A program made the position numbers and the translations under genes. The notes beneath the pieces are model-generated. The model worked only from the letters and a program-made list of their open reading frames with translations. It searched no databases and was not told the DNA's origin. A stretch of 46,515 bases of DNA, from NCBI GenBank assembly GCA_949288095.1, contig CASEIX010000013.1, forward strand, positions 1-46,515, read 5' to 3'. Shown here in pieces: positions 1-7,750 of the stretch. The stretch comes from an uncultured Eubacteriales bacterium (GTDB taxonomy: Bacteria > Bacillota > Clostridia > TANB77 > CAG-508). Within the stretch, counting starts at the first letter, position 1. Each line of letters opens with the position of its first letter.

Positions 1-153
1 ATCGATTTGATCATAAGCTTCATATTTAGCTTTTCCTAATAATGATAAATATTTTGTAATAGCTGCTGTTGTTGTTGTTTTACCATGGTCAACGTGTCCG
101 ATTGTACCAATGTTAACGTGTGGCTTTGTTCTTTCAAATTTTGCTTTTGCCAT
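1..153 (-). CDS. tuf: Elongation factor Tu, N-terminal fragment (cut by window edge)
   Basis: The 51 codons visible encode the start of EF-Tu, the GTPase that carries aminoacyl-tRNA to the ribosome. The N-terminus reads [20 protein letters not shown], followed by the G1 P-loop GHVDHGKTT and the TAAITKYL helix, which are diagnostic for EF-Tu rather than EF-G. The ATG at 153-151 is preceded by a perfect AAAGGAGGAA ribosome binding site at about 161-170. It is the last gene of the str operon here (rpsL-rpsG-fusA-tuf). A 323-bp gap separates it from fusA, with its own candidate promoter, so it can probably be expressed independently. The rest of the gene lies beyond position 1. Confidence 0.97.
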   Translation of the reverse strand, partial: MAKAKFERTKPHVNIGTIGHVDHGKTTTTAAITKYLSLLGKAKYEAYDQID

Positions 154-476
154 TTTTTAATTCCTCCTTTTAATTAGGTAAAGGATAGGCTTTCGCACGC
201 CTCCCTTTCCTGTTTATATAATTTAAATTTAATAACGTAAGTTTCTTTTCGTATAAGCATTTTATAACATTTTATTGAAAAAATCAAGCTTTTTTAAGTA
301 AATATTATAAGAATACTTATCTATTTAAAATTTTATACTAATATTTCTCAATTTGGCATAAAATTGCTATATTGTGCATTTCTATTAAGTAAAGCAAGAC
401 GAAGGTGTACGTTGTTTGTACATCGAGGTTTGCTTTATCTTAATAAAAATGTGCAAGATAGTGATTTTATGTCAAA
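154..476. other. fusA-tuf intergenic region
   Basis: No gene is seen in these 323 bases. They hold the tuf ribosome binding site, a small leader hairpin (AGGC at about 187 pairing with GCCT near 200), a candidate tuf promoter (259-287), an AT-rich stretch, and most of a 127-bp palindrome (351-477) that runs into the fusA stop codon. Most Firmicutes have a shorter fusA-tuf spacer, so the length and content are notable. Confidence 0.7.
259..287 (-). promoter_or_regulatory. Candidate sigma-A promoter for tuf
   Basis: On the minus strand TTGATT (287-282) is followed after 17 bases by TAAAAT (264-259), about 105 bases before the tuf start codon. Both boxes are imperfect, so confidence is moderate. 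Its position after the fusA palindrome suggests that tuf gets extra transcription. Confidence 0.45.
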
Positions 477-477
477 T
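351..477. repeat. 127-bp imperfect palindrome after fusA
   Basis: The outer arms ATTTGGCATAAAATTGCTAT (351-370) and its near-complement ending at 477 pair, and pairing continues inward almost without break (TTGTGCATTT...AAATGTGCAAG; TATTAAG; AAAGCAA; GTAC) to a centre near 414. The last base of the palindrome overlaps the fusA stop codon. It has the architecture of the palindrome after rpsL (3392-3497), including the TTGTGCATTT/AAATGTGCAAG arms and a GTACGTT-type apex. Transcribed, it would fold into a very long hairpin. There is no U-tract typical of a terminator. Confidence 0.8.
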
Positions 478-2558
478 TAGTCCTTTTTTGCTCTAGAAGC
501 AACAATTTGTTCAAAAACAGATTTTGGTACTTCTTCATAATGAGAAGGTTCCATAGAGTATGTTCCTCTACCTTGTGTTTTAGAACGTAAGTCTGTTGCA
601 TAACCGAACATTTCAGATAATGGTATAAATGCATGGATTTCTTGCATTCCATCATTTCCATCCATACCTTCCATTCTACCTCTTCTTGAGTTTACATCAC
701 CAATAACATCTCCCATGTATTCTTCTGGAACTGTTATTTCTACTTTCATGATTGGTTCTAATATAACTGATTTAGCTTGTTTACAACCTTCTTTGAAAGC
801 CATAGATGCGGCAATTTTGAATGCCATTTCTGAAGAGTCAACTTCATGGTATGAACCATCAACTAATGTTGCTTTGAAATCGATAACTGGATATCCAGCT
901 AAAATACCACTTTCTGCTGCTTCTCTCATACCTTGTTCAATTGGTTTAATATATTCTTTAGGAACTGCTCCTCCGACAATTTTACTTTCGAATTCGATTC
1001 CTTTACCTGGCTCTAATGGTTCCATTTCAAACCAAACGTCACCATATTGTCCTTTACCACCAGATTGACGAATAAATTTACCTTGAACTTTTACTTTATT
1101 TCTAATGGTTTCTTTGTAAGCAACTTGTGGTTTACCAACATTACATTCAACCTTGAATTCTCTTTTTAATCTATCAACAATGATATCTAGGTGTAATTCA
1201 CCCATACCAGCAATGATAGTTTGTCCTGTTTCTTGGTTTGTATATGTTTTAAATGTTGGATCTTCTTCAGCAAGTTTTGTCAATGCAATTGCCATTTTTT
1301 CTTGAGCAACTTTATCTTTAGGCTCTATAGCGATATCGATAACTGGCTCTGGGAATTCCATTGATTCTAAGATAACTGGATTATTCATATCACATAATGT
1401 ATCTCCAGTTGTTACTTCTTTTAATCCTACTGCAGCTGCAATATCACCAGCATATACTTTTTCTATATCTTCTCTGTGATTTGAGTGCATTTGTAAGATT
1501 CTTCCGATTCTTTCTTTTTTATCTTTATTAGAGTTTAATACAGTAGAACCTGATTCTAATGTACCTGAATATACTCTAAAGAAACATAATTTTCCAACAA
1601 ATGGGTCTGTTGCAATTTTAAATGCTAATGCTGCAAATGGTTCTGAATCTGAAGTCTTTCTTTCAATTTCATTACCTTCTAAGTCAACACCTTTGATATG
1701 TGGAATATCTAATGGTGATGGCATATAGTCAACGATGTTATTTAATAATTCTTGTACACCTTTGTTTTTATATGAAGAACCACAACATACTGGAACGATT
1801 GTGTTATCAATTGTTCCTTTTCTTAAACCACGTTTAATTTCTTCCTCTGTTAATTCTTCACCTTCTAGGTATTTCATCATTAATTCTTCATCTTGATCTG
1901 CAACAGCTTCTATCATAATATCACGATGTTTTTTAGCTTCTTCCTTCATATCATCTGGAATATCTGTTTCTTCAATTTCTTTTCCTAAATCATCTTTATG
2001 AATAAAAGCTCTCATTTTAATTAAATCAACAATTCCTTTGAAATTGTCTTCTGCTCCAATTGGTAATTGGATTGCTACTGCATTTGCTTTTAATCTATTT
2101 TTTAATTGGTCAATACATAATTCAAAGTTAGCACCTGTAACATCCATTTTGTTTACATATACCATTCTTGGAACTTTGTATTTATCAGCTTGTCTCCAAA
2201 CTGTTTCTGTTTGTGGTTGAACTCCACCTTTAGCAGCTAAAACTGTAACAGCACCATCAAGAACTCTTAAAGATCTTTGAACTTCTACTGTAAAGTCAAC
2301 GTGTCCAGGTGTATCAATAATGTTAATTCTATTATTGTTCCAGAAACATGTTGTCGCAGCAGATGTAATTGTGATACCTCTTTCTTGTTCTTGTTCCATC
2401 CAGTCCATTGTTGCTGCACCTTCATGAACTTCTCCTATTTTATGAGTTTTTCCTGTATAGAATAATATTCTCTCTGTTGTTGTTGTTTTACCAGCATCAA
2501 TATGAGCCATTATTCCTATATTTCTTGTTCTTTCAAGTGGGTATGCTCTTCCTGCCAT
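477..2558 (-). CDS. fusA: Elongation factor G
   Basis: The 693-residue product is the translocase GTPase EF-G, which moves tRNA and mRNA through the ribosome and helps recycle ribosomes. Visible motifs are the P-loop AHIDAGKTT (residues 18-26), DTPGH (G3, about residue 82) and NKMD (G4, about 137). Domain II to V sequences follow, including [21 protein letters not shown] and the C-terminal [16 protein letters not shown]. Length matches the family exactly. The ATG at 2558 has an AGAGGGGG ribosome binding site. It lies 24 bp after rpsG and is cotranscribed with it. Its stop codon overlaps the edge of a 127-bp palindrome. No frameshift or odd codon use is seen. Confidence 0.99.
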   Translation of the reverse strand: MAGRAYPLERTRNIGIMAHIDAGKTTTTERILFYTGKTHKIGEVHEGAATMDWMEQEQERGITITSAATTCFWNNNRINIIDTPGHVDFTVEVQRSLRVLDGAVTVLAAKGGVQPQTETVWRQADKYKVPRMVYVNKMDVTGANFELCIDQLKNRLKANAVAIQLPIGAEDNFKGIVDLIKMRAFIHKDDLGKEIEETDIPDDMKEEAKKHRDIMIEAVADQDEELMMKYLEGEELTEEEIKRGLRKGTIDNTIVPVCCGSSYKNKGVQELLNNIVDYMPSPLDIPHIKGVDLEGNEIERKTSDSEPFAALAFKIATDPFVGKLCFFRVYSGTLESGSTVLNSNKDKKERIGRILQMHSNHREDIEKVYAGDIAAAVGLKEVTTGDTLCDMNNPVILESMEFPEPVIDIAIEPKDKVAQEKMAIALTKLAEEDPTFKTYTNQETGQTIIAGMGELHLDIIVDRLKREFKVECNVGKPQVAYKETIRNKVKVQGKFIRQSGGKGQYGDVWFEMEPLEPGKGIEFESKIVGGAVPKEYIKPIEQGMREAAESGILAGYPVIDFKATLVDGSYHEVDSSEMAFKIAASMAFKEGCKQAKSVILEPIMKVEITVPEEYMGDVIGDVNSRRGRMEGMDGNDGMQEIHAFIPLSEMFGYATDLRSKTQGRGTYSMEPSHYEEVPKSVFEQIVASRAKKD

Positions 2559-2582
2559 GTTTATTTTCCCCCTCTCTAAATT

Positions 2583-3053
2583 TTACCATTTATAGTGTGC
2601 GAAAGCTTTATTAGCTTCAGCCATTCTATGTGTATCTTCTTTCTTCTTGAATGCTCCACCGTTTCCGTTTACAGCATCAATTAATTCACCTGCTAATTTT
2701 TCAGCCATTGTTTTTTCATGTCTGTTTCTAGCATATGTTACAATCCATCTTAATCCTAAAGTTTGTCTTCTTTCTGGTCTAATCTCTAATGGAACTTGGT
2801 ATGTTGCACCACCAACTCTTCTTGCTTTAACTTCAAGAACTGGCATAACATTTTCTAAAGCTGCTTCAAAAACTTCTAGTGGATTTTTTCCTTCTTTTTC
2901 TTTTATGATGTCAAATGCATCATATACGATTTTTTGTGCTACAGATTTTTTACCATCTAGCATGATATTGTTTACTAATTTTGTAACAACTTTGCTATTG
3001 TAAATTGGATCTGGTAAAACATCTCTTTTTGCTACATATCCTTTTCTTGGCAC
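2583..3053 (-). CDS. rpsG: 30S ribosomal protein S7
   Basis: S7 (156 residues) nucleates assembly of the 30S head and contacts the 3' major domain of 16S rRNA. The product begins [20 protein letters not shown] and contains [20 protein letters not shown], both standard for the family. The reading frame stays open upstream to 3113, but the start is taken as the GTG at 3053-3051. That start gives the canonical length and N-terminus and has an AAGGAGGG ribosome binding site 7 bases upstream. fusA follows 24 bp after the stop. The gap to rpsL (456 bp) is unusually long for the str operon. Confidence 0.98.
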   Translation of the reverse strand: MPRKGYVAKRDVLPDPIYNSKVVTKLVNNIMLDGKKSVAQKIVYDAFDIIKEKEGKNPLEVFEAALENVMPVLEVKARRVGGATYQVPLEIRPERRQTLGLRWIVTYARNRHEKTMAEKLAGELIDAVNGNGGAFKKKEDTHRMAEANKAFAHYKW

Positions 3054-3113
3054 TATTCTTCCCTCCTTAAATATCTTTGTCAGGGGACACATCTTTCTTA
3101 TTAGATATCCCAC

Positions 3114-3158
3114 TTAGGTTAAGGTATGTCCCCTCCCCTTGTGAATATATAATGTCAT
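3114..3158 (-). CDS. Possible 14-residue leader peptide upstream of rpsG
   Basis: ATG at 3158-3156 opens a 14-codon frame (MTLYIHKGRGHTLT) ending in TAA at 3116-3114. An AAAGGAGG sequence lies about 11 bases upstream, slightly further than usual. The frame overlaps one arm of the AGGGGACACAT/ATGTCCCCT inverted repeat, so its translation could affect that fold and the rpsG ribosome binding site. There is no conservation evidence. It may be only a chance frame behind a chance Shine-Dalgarno sequence. Confidence 0.2.
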   Translation of the reverse strand: MTLYIHKGRGHTLT

Positions 3159-3180
3159 ATTTGATGTTTCCTCCTTTATT

Positions 3181-3200
3181 GAATACTCAATAGAGTATTC
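3181..3200. repeat. Perfect 8-bp inverted repeat in rpsG leader
   Basis: GAATACTC, loop AATA, GAGTATTC. It lies a few bases upstream of an AAAGGAGG sequence on the minus strand. It could be an RNA hairpin or a DNA operator; its role is unknown. Confidence 0.5.
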
Positions 3201-3391
3201 TAGGTACTCTGAAAAGTTTCCTTTCCCGTATAGTGCTATATATTCTATCTAAATTTAAGTACCTTAAGTTTAGTAAGAGTACAAGCACTAGTTCTTTTTC
3301 AATTTGTTTTTCTTTTTACTTCTAACCTTAATCATTAAAAACGAATTCAAAGCAAGTTGCTGCTTTCAATTTGTTTTTCTTAAAATAAAAC

Positions 3392-3497
3392 AAATTAGGT
3401 ATATTGTGCATTTTTGATAAATAATACAAGCTGAAGGCGTACGTTTTGTACGTCGAAGTTTGGATTATTTAGCGAAAATGTGCAAGATGCCTGATTT
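3392..3497. repeat. 106-bp imperfect palindrome after rpsL
   Basis: The arms pair from AAATTAGG/CCTGATTT inward through ATATTGTGCATTTT/AAAATGTGCAAGAT, TAAATAAT/ATTATTTA and GAAGGCGTAC/GTACGTCGAAG, around a centre near 3445. It begins 13 bases after the rpsL stop codon. It shares the TTGTGCATTT/AAATGTGCAAG arms and GTACGT-type apex with the palindrome after fusA, so the two appear to be one repeat family with diverged outer arms. Confidence 0.8.
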
Positions 3498-3509
3498 CAT
3501 TTATTTTAA

Positions 3510-3923
3510 TTATTTTTTAGGTTTCTTAGCTCCATACTTAGAACGCGCTTGCATTCTATCTTTAACACCTGCTGTATCTAATGTTCCTCTGATGATGTGG
3601 TATCTAACACCTGGAAGGTCTTTTACCCTACCACCTCTAATTAATACAACACTGTGTTCTTGTAGGTTATGTCCAATACCTGGAATATATGATGTAACTT
3701 CATAACCATTTGAAAGTCTAACTCTGGCAACTTTTCTTAAAGCTGAGTTTGGCTTCTTAGGTGTAACTGTTTTAACAACTGTACAAACTCCTCTTTTTTG
3801 TGGGGCTCTGTTGTTTGTTAATCTCTTATTTTTTGAGTTCCATCCATGTTGTAAAGCTGGAGATTTTGATTTTGTTACTCCTGTTTGTCTTCCTTTTCTT
3901 ACTAATTGATTAATTGTTGGCAC
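3510..3923 (-). CDS. rpsL: 30S ribosomal protein S12
   Basis: S12 (137 residues) sits at the 30S decoding centre and influences translational accuracy. The sequence starts [12 protein letters not shown] and contains [19 protein letters not shown] and [20 protein letters not shown], the universal S12 signatures. The lysines normally found in streptomycin-sensitive strains (PKKPNSA and GRVKDLPG) are present, so wild-type sensitivity would be expected (inference). The start is GTG at 3923-3921 behind TAGGAGGTGA. The gene heads the local str operon and has its own promoter at 4066-4094. In most Firmicutes it follows rpoC closely; here rpoC is about 34 kb away. Confidence 0.98.
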   Translation of the reverse strand: MPTINQLVRKGRQTGVTKSKSPALQHGWNSKNKRLTNNRAPQKRGVCTVVKTVTPKKPNSALRKVARVRLSNGYEVTSYIPGIGHNLQEHSVVLIRGGRVKDLPGVRYHIIRGTLDTAGVKDRMQARSKYGAKKPKK

Positions 3924-4029
3924 TTAAATTTCACCTCCTAAATTTTACTTTTTTGATTTATTTTATATAAGATTTTTTGTCATATTTTTGAAATATTTGT
4001 CTTATACAAAATAAATATACTGTTACGGA

Positions 4030-4048
4030 ATTGCATATTACATGCAAT
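4030..4048. repeat. Hairpin in rpsL leader
   Basis: ATTGCAT (4030-4036) and ATGCAAT (4042-4048) form a perfect 7-bp stem in the 5' leader between the rpsL promoter and start codon. It may be a regulatory or stabilising structure; no known motif was recognised. Confidence 0.4.
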
Positions 4049-4065
4049 CTATCATAACGGTATAT

Positions 4066-4094
4066 ATTGTATCATTTTTACCATAATAAGTCAA
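4066..4094 (-). promoter_or_regulatory. Sigma-A promoter for rpsL operon
   Basis: On the minus strand TTGACT (4094-4089), 17-base spacer, TACAAT (4071-4066). It lies about 145 bases upstream of the rpsL GTG and is divergent from the promoter of the plus-strand gene at 4211. The near-consensus boxes and exact spacing make this a strong call. Confidence 0.8.
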
Positions 4095-4118
4095 TGAAAT
4101 TTTTTGAATTTTTCAAAT

Positions 4119-4147
4119 TTGCTTTTTTATGTAAAATGTGGTATAAT
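4119..4147 (+). promoter_or_regulatory. Sigma-A promoter for the four-helix membrane gene
   Basis: TTGCTT (4119-4124), 17-base spacer, perfect TATAAT (4142-4147). It is divergent from the rpsL promoter, 25 bp away. A palindrome at 4161-4176 lies just after the expected start of transcription. Confidence 0.8.
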
Positions 4148-4160
4148 GAATATGTAGCAG

Positions 4161-4176
4161 CTAGGAAGATTCCTAG
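4161..4176. promoter_or_regulatory. Operator-like palindrome downstream of promoter
   Basis: CTAGGAA-GA-TTCCTAG is a perfect 7-bp inverted repeat at about +8 to +23 of the predicted transcript. This is the position of a typical repressor operator, or of a short 5' stem-loop. No matching regulator is encoded in the window. Confidence 0.4.
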
Positions 4177-4210
4177 TACAATTCACGATTAACAAAAGGA
4201 GGAAATAAAC

Positions 4211-4606
4211 ATGATGAAACAAAATGATGTCGTGAAAACTGTAACTGTTGGTGCGGTGGCTTTATTGCTCCCGTTGTTTCTGATCATCCCGACTATCCCT
4301 CTCAATATAGAGACTATCGTCTCTTTGGGAGCAGGCTTGGCAGCATTCTGGTTGATCACTGGCTTAACGGCCCGGAAGGGCTATCGCTGGATGATTGCGC
4401 TGGCTCCCTTGATAGTCATCGTGATTGTAGGTTGTTCCTACATTCCGATTCATCTATCAAAATGGCAGCTTCTTGGGTATTACATCTTAGTGGTGATTGC
4501 CCTCTTGCTGTCCGTCGGCTCCCATTTCCTCGGTTGGTGGAGAGAGCGTAACGCTCGCTCCAAACGCGGAAGAAAGAGAGAAGAAGGTGGTGATGCAAGT
4601 GCATAA
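4211..4606 (+). CDS. Small four-helix membrane protein of unknown function, foreign base composition
   Basis: The 131-residue product has four hydrophobic segments (about residues 9-29, 34-52, 58-80 and 84-108), then a strongly basic tail (RERNARSKRGRKREE) likely to be cytoplasmic. No family was recognised. The start at 4211 is supported by AGGAGG (4197-4202) 8 bases upstream; ATG at 4214 is the alternative. The gene is one of only two on the plus strand and has its own promoter and intrinsic terminator. Its base composition is close to half G+C, with codons such as CTC, CCG and CGG that are rare in its AT-rich neighbours. That strongly suggests recent transfer. A donor cannot be named from sequence alone. 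Confidence 0.75.
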   Translation: MMKQNDVVKTVTVGAVALLLPLFLIIPTIPLNIETIVSLGAGLAAFWLITGLTARKGYRWMIALAPLIVIVIVGCSYIPIHLSKWQLLGYYILVVIALLLSVGSHFLGWWRERNARSKRGRKREEGGDASA

Positions 4607-4628
4607 CCCCTTCACACCTCGGACCAGG

Positions 4629-4676
4629 GAACCCCCATCTGACAAGATTCGTTCTTGTCGGGTGGGGTTCTTTTTT
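4629..4676 (+). terminator. Intrinsic terminator of the four-helix membrane gene
   Basis: The arm GAACCCCCATCTGACAAG (4629-4646) pairs with CTTGTCGGGTGGGGTTC (4654-4670) around a 7-base loop, followed by TTTTTT. The GC-rich stem contrasts with the AT-rich terminators elsewhere, in keeping with a foreign origin for the whole cassette. Confidence 0.9.
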
Positions 4677-4683
4677 GTGCATG

Positions 4684-4713
4684 AAAAAGGGATCCTATTT
4701 CAGGATGCCCTTT
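4684..4713 (-). terminator. Intrinsic terminator of the coiled-coil gene at 4740
   Basis: On the minus strand AAAGGG-C-ATCCT, loop GAAAT, AGGAT-CCCTTT and then a short T-run. It ends the transcript 26 bases after the stop codon and sits tail-to-tail with the plus-strand terminator. Confidence 0.75.
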
Positions 4714-4739
4714 CTATCATTTATTCATTCGCTTAATAT

Positions 4740-6326
4740 CTAATCATCATGTCCATAACCTTCATCGCCTTCTTCTTCATCACCCATTGTATCTGGTTTT
4801 TTTGGCTTAGTTCCTTTTTCTGTACCTTTCGTTTCTTCTCCTTTTTCTCCTTCTTTTCCAGCCTTTGGCTTTGGAGTTTCTCCAACTTTTACTTCTTTAC
4901 GTACATCTTTCTTTTCAGGTTTTACTAGTTCTTCTGGAATATCTTTTGCTTTTATAGTTTTATTTCTTTGTAATGCACTTCTTACTCTAGCATATGCTTC
5001 TTGTATTCCTTTTGTTTTTGTTGCTCTTAAAATTTCCGCTAAAACAACTTTCAATGCTCTTGTCTTTGAAGCTACTTCTTTCGCTTTTTTACCTTTATTA
5101 AAGAGCATTCCTTCTTCTGATCTTGCATCTTCTTCCATAGCTTCTAATTCTTCTATATATTCCTCTTCTGTTTTTAATGGTAAAATTTCATAGCCTTCGC
5201 AAATGTTTTCTATACGCTCTTTTCTATCATCAAAGCCGTCTTTACATTTTTGTATCGTTTTTTTGTCATCTTCTGTTGGAGCTTCCTTATTAGATAAGTT
5301 CATATATAATCTTCTTATCTGATTTGTTTGTCCAACTGCTGCTAATCCTTCAGCATTTTCTGATGTTTTTAATTCTTCTAATTCTAATGGTATCCCTTTA
5401 AAGATACTAGTTAATTCTTCCTCTGAAAAACCTTTTTTCAAATATTCTTGACGAAGTATTGTTAATCCTTCACATTGTTTTATTAATGCATTAGGACCCA
5501 TTCCATATTTGATTCCAGCCATTTTTTGTTTTATTTCATCTACAAGAATCACTTTACTAGCTTCTTTTGAATGATCCTTTGTATATTTTTCTTTTAAGAA
5601 TTTAGACATATCTTCTAATTTTTTCTTTTCTTCTGTTAATTTTTGTTTTTCTTCTTCTAATGCATCACTTTGTAACTCATTTCCATCAACAGTTGTTGCT
5701 TTTACTAAAGCATCTATTTGCTTGTCTAAATCTGTAATCGCTGCTTCGACATTTTTATTTAATTTTTTTCCTTCATCACCTTTATAATTTTTTGTTTTTT
5801 GATGTAAATTTCCAACTTTTACTTTAGATGCTCTTAATTGTTCTCTTTTTTGAACTTTTCCAAGCATATCCTCATTTTTTTGTATCTTTTTTTCAATTTC
5901 TTGCTTTTTTTCTTCAACTACTTCTTCTAGTTGTTTTAATATTTCTTCTACAATATCTTCTATTGTTGTTTCTTTATTTGGTTCTCTTAAAAAACCTGCT
6001 GCTTCCAATGAAGCTTTTTCTGCTACTTCATCAATTATTTTATGAGTAGCTTGCTTTTCCAATTTATCTTTTAATTCTGTGTCTTGAATGTCTTCTAATA
6101 CACCTTCACTCATTAATTGTTCAAGTTCATTAAAACCTTCTTTTTCTTCTTCTAATGCTTCTTCAGCTGTTTTTTGTACAACTGTTTCACCTATTTTGTC
6201 CTTATTTCCTATTATAGCTTCATCAATAATGGCTTGTGCTTTTTCTTGAAAATGCTCATCATTTATGTCTAACGCTTTAAATTTTTCTTTTAATTCTTTT
6301 TTCATATCTTCTGTTAAAATATCCAT
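4740..6326 (-). CDS. Acidic coiled-coil protein of unknown function (528 aa)
   Basis: The product is very rich in Glu and Lys with long heptad-like stretches (for example about residues 130-190 and 225-260). It ends in a low-complexity Lys/Glu/Pro/Gly tail and an acidic terminus. There is no signal peptide or membrane segment, so it is probably cytosolic. No family was recognised. The start is set at ATG 6326, not the longer frame to 6380, because AAGGAGAG lies just upstream and the promoter TATAAT box (6360-6365) falls inside the longer frame. A C-terminal block (LPLKTEEEYIEEL, then FNKGKK, then TKTKGIQEAYARVRSALQR) matches the neighbouring protein ending at 6465 (PPLRTEEEYVEEL, FGKRGK, TKTNKIQHIYNRIIRSLKR). 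The two are therefore paralogues. Confidence 0.7.
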   Translation of the reverse strand: MDILTEDMKKELKEKFKALDINDEHFQEKAQAIIDEAIIGNKDKIGETVVQKTAEEALEEEKEGFNELEQLMSEGVLEDIQDTELKDKLEKQATHKIIDEVAEKASLEAAGFLREPNKETTIEDIVEEILKQLEEVVEEKKQEIEKKIQKNEDMLGKVQKREQLRASKVKVGNLHQKTKNYKGDEGKKLNKNVEAAITDLDKQIDALVKATTVDGNELQSDALEEEKQKLTEEKKKLEDMSKFLKEKYTKDHSKEASKVILVDEIKQKMAGIKYGMGPNALIKQCEGLTILRQEYLKKGFSEEELTSIFKGIPLELEELKTSENAEGLAAVGQTNQIRRLYMNLSNKEAPTEDDKKTIQKCKDGFDDRKERIENICEGYEILPLKTEEEYIEELEAMEEDARSEEGMLFNKGKKAKEVASKTRALKVVLAEILRATKTKGIQEAYARVRSALQRNKTIKAKDIPEELVKPEKKDVRKEVKVGETPKPKAGKEGEKGEETKGTEKGTKPKKPDTMGDEEEGDEGYGHDD

Positions 6327-6359
6327 ATAACATCTCTCCTTATTATAAACTACTCTTCT

Positions 6360-6388
6360 ATTATACCATATATTTTCCAATTTTTCAA
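6360..6388 (-). promoter_or_regulatory. Sigma-A promoter for the 528-aa coiled-coil gene
   Basis: Minus strand TTGAAA (6388-6383), 17 bases, perfect TATAAT (6365-6360), 33 bases before the chosen start codon. It shows that this paralogue is transcribed separately from the one upstream. Confidence 0.8.
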
Positions 6389-6464
6389 TATTTATGTATA
6401 TTTTATGTAAATTTACCTATATTGCTCTGAATATGTGACATTATTTTCATCGCATAAAATACAA

Positions 6465-7683
6465 CTATTTCATTGATGGACCATCTTCTCCTACATTTTC
6501 ACCTGTTCTTTGCGTCTCTCTAATTTCAATATTACCATCTACATTTCCAGCATTAGGTAATGGTGTTTCTACTCTCTGAACTACCATTTCTTTTAATGTT
6601 GGTGGAATTTTACTATCATCTATATCTGGCATTCTTTTTAAACTTCTAATGATTCGATTATATATATGTTGTATTTTATTTGTTTTGGTAACATCTGCCA
6701 CTTCGCTTAGTTCTAAATACATTTGCATCATTTTTTCTGTAATATCTTCTTTTCCTTCATCTTCTTGATTTTTTCCCCTTTTTCCAAATATAAAATGTCG
6801 CTTTGTTTCTATATTTCTTTCTACTTTTATCATTTCTAATTCTATATTTTTTAGTTCTTCAACATACTCTTCTTCTGTTCTTAGTGGTGGAATTGTTTGT
6901 CCTGTTAATTCCATGTCTTCCTCTTCTAAAGCTTTTTCTTCTCCTTGCTCTACATCATGGTGTCCTATAATAACTAAATTTTCAGGCATACTTTCAAGTA
7001 TATCTTCTTCATCTATCTCCATTGTTTTTTCTACTTCTATACCAAGTTCTCGTAGTTTTTGTCGCATATATATCGCTCTTTGAATTTTTAGTTGTACTCG
7101 TTCTAATTGTTTTTCAGCTTCTTCAATTGTTGTTGTAAATGGAAATGTTTCTTTAGCAGGTAAACCTCTCTCCTTTTTATAAATAAAATATAATAAACTT
7201 TTCTCATTGTGTAAGTGTCGTTTTAAATTATCACTAAACTGTCGTAACCAGGATATGCATATAGGTTTATCTATAGATTCTAAAATCTCTGGTATAACAT
7301 TGGCCATAAGATAAGTACAATACTGCTCATCACTACTCCAATTGTCCATTTCATCTCTAATAGCTGTATTTAAAGACAAACCGTTTTATTCCTTTTATCG
7401 TTTCTAAAGTAACATCAATAATTTTTTGAAGATATACTAGTCTTTCCCCTTCTGTAATTTGTTTTCCTTCATTTGTTATTTTCCAATCAGATATAAAATC
7501 TTTATATTGCATTTCTAGAAGTTGTCTTAATATATTTTCTACTTTTTCTTTAAAATCTGATGCTTGTTCATCTAATTTTGAAAGAGTTCTTTTTAGTCCA
7601 TCTATGACTGCTGGATTCAGTCTATTAAACATATTCATAGATTCTAAATTATCCGTTTCTGGACTACTTTTATAATCTTCCAT
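6465..7683 (-). pseudogene. Coiled-coil paralogue, apparently split by a 1-base insertion (about 405 aa if restored)
   Basis: Two overlapping frames, 7683-7357 (108 aa) and 7379-6465 (304 aa), read as one protein if a base is removed from the A-run at 7378-7380. The joint then reads IKGIKRF-LSLNTAIRDEMDNW. The first part starts with ATG 7683 behind AAAGGAGA and a strong promoter. Its N-terminus (LKRTLSKLDEQ...FKEKVENIL) loosely resembles that of the 528-aa neighbour, and the C-terminal TEEEYVEEL...TKTNKIQHIYNRIIRSL block clearly matches it. Alternatively there are two genes, the second beginning at TTG 7379 with only a weak AAGGAA site and a 23-bp overlap. The function is unknown. It is probably a cytosolic, Glu/Lys-rich helical protein. 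Confidence 0.6.
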
Positions 7684-7716
7684 ATTTTTTCTCCTTTATC
7701 ATTATCCTATACTTTT

Positions 7717-7745
7717 ATTATACAGATAAAGCGAATACTTCTCAA
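7717..7745 (-). promoter_or_regulatory. Sigma-A promoter for the coiled-coil paralogue at 7683
   Basis: Minus strand TTGAGA (7745-7740), 17 bases, perfect TATAAT (7722-7717). It lies in the short gap after the trmFO stop codon and 34 bases before the start codon. Confidence 0.8.
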
Positions 7746-7750
7746 TCTTT

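Larger units (their letters stand above)
3054..3509. other. rpsL-rpsG intergenic leader
   Basis: These 456 bases hold several structures and only one very short possible reading frame. From 3' to 5' on the minus strand: the long palindrome after rpsL (3392-3497); an AT-rich stretch; a hairpin TAAATTTAAG/CTTAAGTTTA near 3251-3273; a perfect hairpin GAATACTC-AATA-GAGTATTC (3181-3200); an AAAGGAGG sequence near 3170-3177 before a possible 14-codon leader frame; and an inverted pair AGGGGACACAT (3082-3092) / ATGTCCCCT (3125-3133) just before the rpsG ribosome binding site. The arrangement resembles a regulated ribosomal-protein leader, but no known motif was recognised. Confidence 0.6.

Noticed and set aside
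3054..3113. Longer S7 starting at 3113
   Set aside because: The extra 20 residues are not part of S7; GTG 3053 gives the exact family length and has an ideal ribosome binding site.
4416..4736. Overlapping frames on both strands of the GC-rich cassette
   Set aside because: Shadows of the 131-residue gene that extend into its terminator; no ribosome binding sites and poor protein character.
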